From CAZTAK01 sp964611585 (GTDB lineage: Bacteria > Pseudomonadota > Alphaproteobacteria > SHVP01), in contig CAZTAK010000042.1 in NCBI GenBank assembly GCA_964611585.1, forward strand, positions 1-26,506: DNA of 26,506 nucleotides. The letters are read 5' to 3'. Shown piece by piece: positions 16,333 to 23,091 of this stretch (the first letter of the stretch is position 1; every line of letters starts with the position of its first letter). A model generated the notes under the pieces. That model had not been told where the DNA came from. It did no database searches and was given only the letters and a program-made list of their open reading frames with translations. The position numbers and the translations under genes were made by a program.

Positions 16333-17171
16333 GGGCCGGCCTGAGGCCGGTTGATGGCATAGGGACCCGGCCCGCCACGGAGAGGCTGCACCAGAAGCCG
16401 GTCCAGGTCGAGGTCGCGCGGCTCACGGAACTGTTCGATGCCGATGGTCATGGCCTCGTGACCCGCTTCGGGCTGCGAGCGGTAGGTTCCCAAAAGCCGG
16501 TCCCACCACGGCACGTTGAAGCCGAAGTTGGAGTTGGTCTCGCGCACTACGATCGAATGGTGAACCCGGTGCATGTCGGGGGTGACGACAAACCACCTGA
16601 GCACGCGGTCGAATGCCACCGGAATACGGAAATTGCCGTGGTTGAACATGGCGGTCCCGTTGAGGACTACCTCGAACACGATCACCGCCACCACCGGTGC
16701 GCCGAGTGCCGCGATCGCGCCCAGCTTGATCACCATCGACAGCAATATCTCGACCGGGTGAAAGCGCGTCCCGGTCGTCACGTCGAAGTCGAGATCGGTA
16801 TGGTGCATCCGGTGGAGACGCCACAGAACCGGCACCGCATGAAACAACACGTGCTGAAAATAGATGATGAAGTCGAGCGCCAGCAGGGAAGCCACCAGCG
16901 TGACGCTTCCCGGCAGCGCCACCACGTTCAGCAGGCCCCATCCGTGCGCCGCGGCGAAGGCGGCCATGCCGACGGCGGCGGTCGGAAACACGAATCGCAA
17001 TACCACCGTGTTGACGATCATCAGGCCAAAGTTGCTGGGCCAGCGCCGCCAACGCGAAAACGCGCGGGCCCGCCTCGGCATCGCGAATTCGGCCAGGGCG
17101 ACGGCGATAAGGATTGCGCCAAAAAAACCGAGCCGGATCGGCGCTTCGTTGGCGAGGACGAATTCGGTCAT
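16329..17171 (-). CDS. Sterol desaturase/fatty acid hydroxylase family membrane protein
   Basis: 280 residues from ATG 17171 (MTEFVLANEAPIRLGFF); the frame is open to 17360, but the extra N-terminal residues are Pro/Arg-rich and unlike the family, and no start has a clear ribosome site. Histidine clusters for the di-iron site are present in order: HVLFH (107-111), HRMHH (120-124), HP at 138, H178, and HRVHH (201-205). Hydrophobic helices lie at about 12-30, 47-75, 83-110, 140-172. The family hydroxylates or desaturates lipids such as fatty acyl chains, sterols or carotenoids in the membrane. It is the first gene of an operon with the VTT-rhodanese protein and is transcribed away from an ArsR-rhodanese regulator. 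Confidence 0.9.
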   Translation of the reverse strand: MTEFVLANEAPIRLGFFGAILIAVALAEFAMPRRARAFSRWRRWPSNFGLMIVNTVVLRFVFPTAAVGMAAFAAAHGWGLLNVVALPGSVTLVASLLALDFIIYFQHVLFHAVPVLWRLHRMHHTDLDFDVTTGTRFHPVEILLSMVIKLGAIAALGAPVVAVIVFEVVLNGTAMFNHGNFRIPVAFDRVLRWFVVTPDMHRVHHSIVVRETNSNFGFNVPWWDRLLGTYRSQPEAGHEAMTIGIEQFREPRDLDLDRLLVQPLRGGPGPYAINRPQAGP

Positions 17172-17406
17172 CGCGGGGATGGGCCCGGCTGTAACCGGCC
17201 AAGGCCGCAACCTGGGCGATGTGGGCAGCGGACCACCCGGTCCCGGCCAGGCCTCCATCCAGAGGAGCGTGCTCCGCAGGTGCGCTGGGCGGTGCAGTAG
17301 AGCAGCAGAGAGGTGGCGTGGGGTCGGGATGAGGAATTCATGTTGACGGCTACCCATCAATCAGCAATAATTCAATTGATCTATTGAATATAAGCGATGC
17401 GAATGA
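17172..17406. promoter_or_regulatory. Divergent promoter region of the ArsR-rhodanese / membrane hydroxylase locus
   Basis: 235 bp between divergent starts. The ArsR-proximal 50 bp is strikingly AT-rich and holds the inverted repeat listed separately. The hydroxylase-proximal part is GC-rich and no -35/-10 pair was assigned. Confidence 0.5.
17370..17389. promoter_or_regulatory. Candidate ArsR-type operator
   Basis: ATTCAATTGATCTATTGAAT: 7-bp arms (ATTCAAT/ATTGAAT) around 6 bp, centred 27 bp before the regulator's ATG. ArsR-family dimers bind AT-rich palindromes of this shape near their own promoters. It could control both divergent transcripts. Confidence 0.65.
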
Positions 17407-18132
17407 ATGTCAAGTAAGAGCGCGAAAAAAGACCTGTTTGCCCAGATTGGGGCCGTCGCCAAAGCGCTGGGCCACGGCCACCGGCTCGAGCTGTTGGAGC
17501 TGCTGGCCCAGCGTGAACGCCATGTCGAGGCCCTCGCCGGACTGTGCGGCCTGTCCGTGGCCAATGCCTCCCAGCACCTGCAGCGGCTGCGCCGCATCGG
17601 TCTGGTGGCGGCGGAAAAAAACGGCCATCAGGTGGTCTACCGGCTCGCCGACGAGGCGGTACTCGATCTTCTGGGTGCGCTGCGCCAGATCGCCGTGCGC
17701 CACAGCGCCGAGGCAAGGCGCGTGGTAGACGGCTACTACCGGGGCCGGGATACGCTCGAACCGGTGACGCGGGCGGCGCTTTTGGCCCGCATGGACCGCG
17801 GCCAGGCGGTCGTCCTCGACGTCCGGCCGCCGGAAGAATTCGCCGCCAGACACCTCCCGGGCGCCATCAATATCCCGCTGGGCGATCTCGAGGTGCGGTG
17901 GCCGGAACTGCCGCGCGAACAGGAAATCGTCGCCTACTGCCGCGGGCCCTATTGCGTGTGGGCGTTCGAGGCGGTGGCGGCGCTCCGTGGCCACGGCTAT
18001 CGGGCGCGGCGGCTGGAAGACGGGTTTCCGGAATGGAAACACGCCGGTCTTGCAGTCGAAACCGAACCTGAGCCCGAATCCAAACCCAGGCCCATATCCG
18101 TTTCCGAACCGGAACCCGCGAACTCCGGCTGA
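17407..18132 (+). CDS. ArsR-family transcriptional regulator fused to a rhodanese domain
   Basis: 241 residues from ATG 17407. Residues 10-100 are an ArsR winged helix: AKALGHGHRLELLELLAQ, then the recognition helix region LAGLCGLSVANASQHLQRLRRIGLV and the wing KNGHQVVYRL. Residues 117-220 are a rhodanese domain (VVLDVRPPEEFAARHLPGAINIPLGDL, loop YCRGPYC with Cys178 and Cys183, DGFPEW). Only one Cys (47) is in the helix-turn-helix, so the two-Cys persulfide switch of BigR/SqrR and the CxC metal site are not present in the usual form; the rhodanese loop may sense or deliver sulfur instead. The C-terminal tail is EPEP-rich. It sits next to a palindrome and is divergent from an operon that also encodes a rhodanese. 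Confidence 0.93.
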   Translation: MSSKSAKKDLFAQIGAVAKALGHGHRLELLELLAQRERHVEALAGLCGLSVANASQHLQRLRRIGLVAAEKNGHQVVYRLADEAVLDLLGALRQIAVRHSAEARRVVDGYYRGRDTLEPVTRAALLARMDRGQAVVLDVRPPEEFAARHLPGAINIPLGDLEVRWPELPREQEIVAYCRGPYCVWAFEAVAALRGHGYRARRLEDGFPEWKHAGLAVETEPEPESKPRPISVSEPEPANSG

Positions 18133-18324
18133 CGAAAACGGCCTTGCGTTGATTCTAAAATTTCGGCGCTATCGCGTGCAGCGCGCCTCGCCGCTAAAGG
18201 CGGGCGGCGGCACGACCGGCTCCCGCGATCAACCGTTGACACAGGCGGCCACGCCTTCACACTCGTGCCGGCGCGCTGCCCACGGGGGAGCGCGATAACG
18301 TTCACCGCGACGGGACGGGTAGGA

Positions 18325-19335
18325 ATGGACTATCGACGGCTTGGCGATTCGGGCGTGCGGGTCTCTCCGCTCTGCCTCGGGACGATGATGTTCGGGGGTC
18401 AGACGGACGCGGCCGAGGCCGAGCGGATCCTCGAATCCGCCCGCGCCGCCGGCGTCAATTTCATCGACACCGCCGACGTCTATAACGCCGGCGCCTCGGA
18501 AACGATGGTCGGAAGACTGATCGCGCGCGACCGCAGCGATTGGGTGCTGGCGACCAAGGCCGTCAATCCCATGGGCAAGGGGCCGAACCGGCGCGGCGCC
18601 GGGCGCAAATGGCTGGTGCAGGCGTGCGAGGATTCAGTGCAGCGTCTGGGAACGGACTACCTCGATATTCTCTATTTGCATATCGACGACTACGACACGC
18701 CGCTCGACGAAACACTCGATACGCTGGCCGACCTGATCGACCGCGGGTACGTACACTATTTCGGCATCTCCAATTTTCCCGCCTGGCGCATCGCCGACGT
18801 TGTGCATACGGCAGCGGCGATGGGGCTGGTCAAGCCGGTGGTGTGCCAGCCCAATTACAGCCTGGTAAACCGCCTGCCCGAAACGGAGATTCTGCCGGCG
18901 TGCGCGCATTTCGGGATTGGCGTGGCGCCTTACAGTCCGCTCGCCCGCGGCATCCTTACCGGCAAATACGGGGCCGGCGGCGCTCCCACGCCCGGAACCC
19001 GCGCCGGGCGCAATGACGTGCGCTTGATGGAGGCGGAATGGCGGCCCGAATCGCTGGCGATCGCGGAAAAATTCGTGGCCCGTGCCCAGGCGCGCGGGTT
19101 CACAGGATCGCAGTACGCCGTCGCCTGGGTCCTCAACAACGAGGCGGTGACGTCGGTCATTGCCGGCCCGCGCACCCTCGAACAGTGGGAGGACTACCTC
19201 GGTGCGCTCGACTGCGAATGGACCGCGGACGACGAAGCCTTCACCGATCCGCTGGTTGCCGCCGGGCACCTGTCGACGCCCGGCTTTACCGATCCCAAAT
19301 ACCCGGTCATCGGGCGTTTCCCCCGGACCGGCTGA
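18325..19335 (+). CDS. Aldo/keto reductase
   Basis: 336 residues from ATG 18325 (MDYRRLGDSGVRVSPLCLGT), the standard family start; an in-frame ATG-like start at 18265 would add non-family residues. The catalytic tetrad is complete: Asp48 and Tyr53 (DTADVYNAGASE), Lys78 (ATKAV) and His119 (LYLHIDDYD). FGISNF, PNYSLVNR and APYSPLARGILTGKY match the barrel, and VIAGPRTLEQ matches the NADP-binding end. The family reduces carbonyls with NAD(P)H in the cytosol. A TTGACA at 18236-18241 lies upstream, but no good -10 partner is seen. It stands alone between the regulator and the convergent PuuE operon. Confidence 0.93.
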   Translation: MDYRRLGDSGVRVSPLCLGTMMFGGQTDAAEAERILESARAAGVNFIDTADVYNAGASETMVGRLIARDRSDWVLATKAVNPMGKGPNRRGAGRKWLVQACEDSVQRLGTDYLDILYLHIDDYDTPLDETLDTLADLIDRGYVHYFGISNFPAWRIADVVHTAAAMGLVKPVVCQPNYSLVNRLPETEILPACAHFGIGVAPYSPLARGILTGKYGAGGAPTPGTRAGRNDVRLMEAEWRPESLAIAEKFVARAQARGFTGSQYAVAWVLNNEAVTSVIAGPRTLEQWEDYLGALDCEWTADDEAFTDPLVAAGHLSTPGFTDPKYPVIGRFPRTG

Positions 19336-19421
19336 GGCGGCCTGCACGCGCCGTCAGGGTGCCGGTTCGCGTTGCCGCGAGTGTTCGCTGGTTCCGGCTA
19401 GGACCGCCTCTGCGCGCGAAG

Positions 19422-20330
19422 TCATGGTGCCGGGTGGTGCTGCTTCCAGTGATCCGCGATTTCCCCGCGCCGCGCAATCCAGACATCGCCGTGCGCGAGC
19501 ACATGATCCATGAAGCGGGCGACGGCGTCGGCGCGTGCCGGCTTTCCCGACAACCGGCAATGGAGGCCCACGGTCATCATCTTGGGTTGGGTCTCGCCTT
19601 CGCGATAAAGAAAGTCGAAGGCATTCTTGAGATAGGCGAAAAAATCCTCTCCCGACATCCAACCCGGCGTCAGCGCAAACTTGAAGTCGTTGGCGTCGAG
19701 CGAATAGGGCACGATCAGCATTTGCGTGCCGGCGACCTCTTTCCAATAGGGTAGTTCGTCGTTGTAGAAATCCGACCAGTAGCGAATCCCGCCTTCCTCT
19801 ACCAACAGGCGCCCGGTGTTTTCGCTGTAGCGCCCCGTGTACCACCCGTAGGGCCGGGTGCCGGTGAGCTCGCGGATAGTCTCGATGGTGAGGCGGATGT
19901 GTTCGCGCTCTTCGTCCTCGGGCATGCCGTCGTAATCGATCCAGCGCCACGAATGGCTCGCCACCTCGTGGCCGGCTTCGGCCATGGCAAGGGCGGCTTC
20001 CGGATTGCGCTTGAGTGCGATTCCCACCGCCCAGGACGTAAACGGAATTCTGCGTACTTCAAACAGCCGCATCAGGCGCCAGAAGCCAGTACGGCTGCCG
20101 TATTCGAACATGTCCTCGACGAACAGGTTGCGCCGTCCGGCATAGGCCGGCAGCCCCCACATTTCGGCGAGATAGGTCTCCGATTCGGGGTCGCCGTCGA
20201 GCACGTTGCGCTCGCCGCCTTCCTCGTAGTTGAGGACGAAACTGAGCGCCAGGCGCGCCCCGCCGGGCCACTGCGGGTCCGGTGGATTTTGCCCGTAGCC
20301 TCTGAGGTCGCGGGGGTAGGATTCGGTCAT
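19422..20330 (-). CDS. puuE: PuuE-like allantoinase / polysaccharide deacetylase family protein
   Basis: 302 residues from ATG 20330, with AAGGGAG 7 nt upstream. It matches the PuuE branch of the NodB-type family over its full length: N-terminal YPRDLRGYGQNPPDPQWPGGARLALSFVLNYEEGGE, GHEVASHSWRWIDYDG (His121, His126), GTRPYGWYTGR, DLPYW-like ELPYW, and C-terminal GLHCRLSGKPAR and IARRGEIADHW. Known PuuE enzymes open allantoin to allantoate in purine breakdown. Allantoin use is not otherwise supported, since no uricase, transthyretin-like or ureidoglycolate gene is in the window, so another amide substrate remains possible. The upstream PhzF-like gene ends 12 nt before its start, so the pair is an operon. 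Confidence 0.85.
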   Translation of the reverse strand: MTESYPRDLRGYGQNPPDPQWPGGARLALSFVLNYEEGGERNVLDGDPESETYLAEMWGLPAYAGRRNLFVEDMFEYGSRTGFWRLMRLFEVRRIPFTSWAVGIALKRNPEAALAMAEAGHEVASHSWRWIDYDGMPEDEEREHIRLTIETIRELTGTRPYGWYTGRYSENTGRLLVEEGGIRYWSDFYNDELPYWKEVAGTQMLIVPYSLDANDFKFALTPGWMSGEDFFAYLKNAFDFLYREGETQPKMMTVGLHCRLSGKPARADAVARFMDHVLAHGDVWIARRGEIADHWKQHHPAP

Positions 20331-20342
20331 CGGGTACTCCCT

Positions 20343-21143
20343 TTAGCCAGCGGGGCCGCGGCAAAGCGTGCCCTTCAGCACCGTCGCCGCCTGGCCCCCA
20401 ATGTGCACGCGCCCGCCCGTGGATTCGACCCGCACCACACCGCCGCGGCGCGAGGCCTGAAACGCGAGCATCCGGGTCTTGCCGAGTTTCGCCGCCCAAT
20501 AGGGCGCGAGCACGCTGTGGGCCGACCCCGTGACCGGGTCTTCGTCGACCCCGGCGCGCGGGGCGAAAAATCGCGATACGAAATCGAATTCGCCGGCGCC
20601 GCGGGCGGTGACGATGATACCGCGGGTATCGATGCTCTTGAGCGCCGCTAGATCGGGATCGAGCGCCCGCACGGCGTCCTCCGACCCGATCTCCGCCAGC
20701 ACATCGTAATCGCTCTTCAGGAACGCGCTCACCGGAACGCCGAGCGCCGATTCAAAACCGTCCGGGATCGCTGCCGGCGCCGCGTCGAGGGCCGGGAAGT
20801 CGAGCACGATCCAGTCTCCGTCACGAACCGCGGTCAGCAGCCCGCTGCGGGTATGGAAACGCGCGATTTCATCGCCTCCGAAGTTGCCGCTCTCCCACAG
20901 ATAATGCGCGCTGGCGAGCGTCGCATGCCCGCACAGATCGACTTCATAGGTGGGCGTGAACCAGCGCAAGTCCCAGCCGTCGCTGCGGCGTTCAAGAAAC
21001 GCGGTCTCGGACAGATTCATTTCCCGCGCCACCGCCTGCATCCAGGCTTCATCGGCGGCGGTCTCCAGCAGGTACACCGCCGCCGGATTGCCGCCGAAGG
21101 GCGTATCGGTAAAGGCGTCGATCTGGACGAACGGCTGACCCAC
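20343..21143 (-). CDS. PhzF family isomerase/epimerase
   Basis: 266 residues from GTG 21143, with AGGGAG 9 nt upstream. The family start QIDAFTDTPFGGNPAAVYLL, the catalytic Glu46 in NLSETAFL, the FTPTYEVDLCGHATLASAH segment and the C-terminal FAPRAGVDEDPVTGSAHSVLAPYW are all present, so it should be an active two-lobed isomerase. PhzF itself acts in phenazine synthesis, but the family is broad and no other phenazine gene is present, so only the family call is justified. It lies directly upstream of the PuuE-like gene on the same strand. Confidence 0.92.
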   Translation of the reverse strand: MGQPFVQIDAFTDTPFGGNPAAVYLLETAADEAWMQAVAREMNLSETAFLERRSDGWDLRWFTPTYEVDLCGHATLASAHYLWESGNFGGDEIARFHTRSGLLTAVRDGDWIVLDFPALDAAPAAIPDGFESALGVPVSAFLKSDYDVLAEIGSEDAVRALDPDLAALKSIDTRGIIVTARGAGEFDFVSRFFAPRAGVDEDPVTGSAHSVLAPYWAAKLGKTRMLAFQASRRGGVVRVESTGGRVHIGGQAATVLKGTLCRGPAG

Positions 21144-21229
21144 GGTACCTGTCTCCCTGGCGGCTGTTTTATGGCGTCAGGCGGCGCACGTAAACCGGCC
21201 ACTCGTCGTTCCGGCTGCGGTCAAAAAAA

Positions 21230-21255
21230 GGCCCTGTCCTTGAAAGGACAGGGCC
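21230..21255 (-). terminator. Intrinsic terminator after SBP copy A
   Basis: Perfect 12-bp stem GGCCCTGTCCTT/AAGGACAGGGCC with a 2-nt centre, followed on the - strand by seven T residues (A run at 21223-21229). It begins 24 nt after the SBP stop. Confidence 0.92.
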
Positions 21256-21279
21256 CGAATGCGTCGATGCGGCGCGTGC

Positions 21280-22863
21280 CTACATCGAAATCTTAAGCTC
21301 GTTGTACGCGACCCAGAGATTTACGTTTTCGAAGTTCGTAATCTTCGGATTGTAGCCCATCGCCTCCTCGAACTCGATCAGGTAGATGATCGGCGCGTTC
21401 TCGGCGTTGATCTTGAGGGCCTCGCGCAGCATCTGCTCGCGCTTGTTGACGTCGAACTCGACATACGCCTGTTCGATCAGTGCCATCTCATCGGGATTGC
21501 AATAGTACGGCGCCGGTTTCGTGCACGAAACGTGACGCGCGAACGACAACCCGGCGTCGAGGTGGCCGGTCAGGTCGTTGCCGAATCCGAATCCTTCATA
21601 GGGCCAGTCGCCCTTGATCCAGTGTTCGAGCCAGCCGTCGCCGCCCGCGAATTGCTGGGCTATCAGTGTGGCATTAATGCCGATCCTGTTGAGATCCTGC
21701 ACCGCCGCCTCGTAGGCAAACCGGAAATCGGTGCTGGTGACGATCGCCCGGAACTCGAGGTCGAACCCGTCGCCGTACCCGGCTTCGGCCAACAAGGCTC
21801 TCGCCTTGTCGGGGTCGTACGGATAGGGCTTGATGTCGGAGTTGTAACCGAACGCTGTCGGCACCGCGGCCTGGCTGGCCGGGTTGCCGATGCCGCCGAA
21901 AATGGCATCGATGACCGCCTGTTTGTTGACCGCGTAGTTGAGCGCCTGGCGGACACGTTTGTCGGCCAGCGGCCCCGTCACCGGTTCACCGCTGCGGGTG
22001 GTGATCAGCGAAAGACCCATGGTCCGGGTCGACGGTGCGGCAAACACCTTCATGCCTGCGCCTCTGATCTGATCGAACTCGTCCGGCCCGAGCTGAACGT
22101 TGACGTCGATCTGCTCGGAAACCAGAGCCTGACTGCGCGCCGGCGCTTCGGGCAACACGATGAACTGAATCAAGTCCACATCGGCCCGCTTCACCCACGA
22201 GCCCGCAAACGGCGTGCCGGTCGCGTTTTCGCCTTCGAACTTGACGATGTAGGGTCCGGTGCCGATCGGGTTGTTGGTGAAGCCTTCGATGCCGACGTCG
22301 GCGAATGCCTGCGGCGGGATGATCGATTGTGTCGTCGACAGTTTCGCAAAGACCGGCTGCGCCGTCGGCGTCTTGACCTCAACCGTCAGGTCGTCGATCA
22401 CATTGGTTTCAGCGATAAAGACGCCGAGGGTCCGAGATTGTGAAAAAGTCTTGCCCTCATCGGTCGCCAGGAAATCATAGGTCGCTTTGACGGCCTGGGC
22501 GTTCAGCGGCTCGCCGTTCGAGAATTTGATGCCCGGGCGTAACTTGAAGTGCCAGGTGGTGTCGTCCACAGCTTCCCAGCTTTCTGCGAGCACCGGGAAC
22601 GCGCGGCCGTCACGCCCGACTTGCGCCAACTGTTGGTACGTTGACGACCAGACGAAGATCGCCGGCGAACACACGCAGCCCTGATAGGGGTTGCCGCGTC
22701 CGGCCGGAAACTCGCGCATGCCAACTTTCAATTCTGCGCTCGACGCCGGTCCGGATAGAATCAGCGCTGGTACAAGTATGGCTGCCGCAGCGGCCGCCCC
22801 GACCAAATGCCGGGCCGACGCGGAAATCGCGGCGGGCCATCCCCTTGTCTTGGATATTCTCAT
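21280..22863 (-). CDS. Family-5 extracellular solute-binding protein, copy A
   Basis: 527 residues from ATG 22863 (MRISKTRGWPAAISASARHL), with AAGGGAGGAG 5 nt upstream; the open frame up to 23010 runs into the leader. Signal peptide with AAAAAILVPALILSGPASSA, cleavage before ELKVGMR. The SBP family 5 core is visible: ESWEAVDDTTWHFKLRPGIKFSNGEPL, NNPIGTGPYIVKFEG, DKRVRQALNYAVNKQAVIDAIFGG, YPYDPDKARALLAEAGYGDGF. Cysteines: GCVCSP near the N-terminus and SCTKPAPYYCNPDE near the C-terminus, likely disulfides. This subfamily is distinct from the + strand pair. The mature protein differs from copy B throughout, while the first 50 residues are identical. No permease or ATPase is nearby. Confidence 0.93.
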   Translation of the reverse strand: MRISKTRGWPAAISASARHLVGAAAAAAILVPALILSGPASSAELKVGMREFPAGRGNPYQGCVCSPAIFVWSSTYQQLAQVGRDGRAFPVLAESWEAVDDTTWHFKLRPGIKFSNGEPLNAQAVKATYDFLATDEGKTFSQSRTLGVFIAETNVIDDLTVEVKTPTAQPVFAKLSTTQSIIPPQAFADVGIEGFTNNPIGTGPYIVKFEGENATGTPFAGSWVKRADVDLIQFIVLPEAPARSQALVSEQIDVNVQLGPDEFDQIRGAGMKVFAAPSTRTMGLSLITTRSGEPVTGPLADKRVRQALNYAVNKQAVIDAIFGGIGNPASQAAVPTAFGYNSDIKPYPYDPDKARALLAEAGYGDGFDLEFRAIVTSTDFRFAYEAAVQDLNRIGINATLIAQQFAGGDGWLEHWIKGDWPYEGFGFGNDLTGHLDAGLSFARHVSCTKPAPYYCNPDEMALIEQAYVEFDVNKREQMLREALKINAENAPIIYLIEFEEAMGYNPKITNFENVNLWVAYNELKISM

Positions 22864-22976
22864 TAGTTCTCCTCCCTTGAAGGGCCATCGTTGTCCCACC
22901 GTGACTTTAACGCCTGTACCGGGAAGGGCAAGCGCCACGTCGGTTCTGCGCGGTCTCCCCGCGGGGCTTCCCGGTT
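22712..22976 (-). repeat. Perfect 265-bp repeat: leader and signal-peptide block, copy A
   Basis: Identical base for base to 24530-24794 (offset 1818). It spans 152 nt of coding sequence (first 50 codons of the SBP) and 113 nt of leader. Identity stops sharply at both ends, where the sequences become T versus G (leader side) and diverged coding sequence. Confidence 0.92.
22918..22975 (-). promoter_or_regulatory. Conserved leader stem, copy A
   Basis: In the transcript ACCGGGAAG (22967-22975) can pair with CTTCCCGGT (22918-22926), a 9-bp perfect stem that closes a 40-nt loop containing the self-complementary CCCCGCGGGG. It lies 55 nt before the ATG. A T-run is absent, so it is not a terminator. 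It may be a cis-regulatory or stabilising RNA element; function is inference. Confidence 0.5.
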
Positions 22977-23037
22977 TTATGGCGTCAGGCGGTGCACGTA
23001 ACCCGGCCACTGATGGCTCCGGCTGCGGTCAAAAAAA

Positions 23038-23063
23038 GGCCCTGTCCTTTGAAGGACAGGGCC
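23038..23063 (-). terminator. Intrinsic terminator after SBP copy B
   Basis: Same 12-bp stem GGCCCTGTCCTT/AAGGACAGGGCC as after copy A, with the two centre bases different, followed on the - strand by seven T residues (A run at 23031-23037). Confidence 0.92.
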
Positions 23064-23091
23064 TGAATGCGTCGATGCGGCGCGTATCAAC

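Larger units (their letters stand above)
21167..22974 (-). repeat. Tandem duplication unit A (SBP with its terminator and leader)
   Basis: The tail of unit A (21167-21290, with TTTTATGGCGTCAGGCGG and the terminator) matches 22975-23090 closely, and its leader matches unit B's. The leader of A abuts the tail of B at 22975, the signature of head-to-tail duplication. Confidence 0.85.

Noticed and set aside
20343..21143. Phenazine biosynthesis gene
   Set aside because: Only the PhzF-like family member is present; no other phenazine gene lies in the window.
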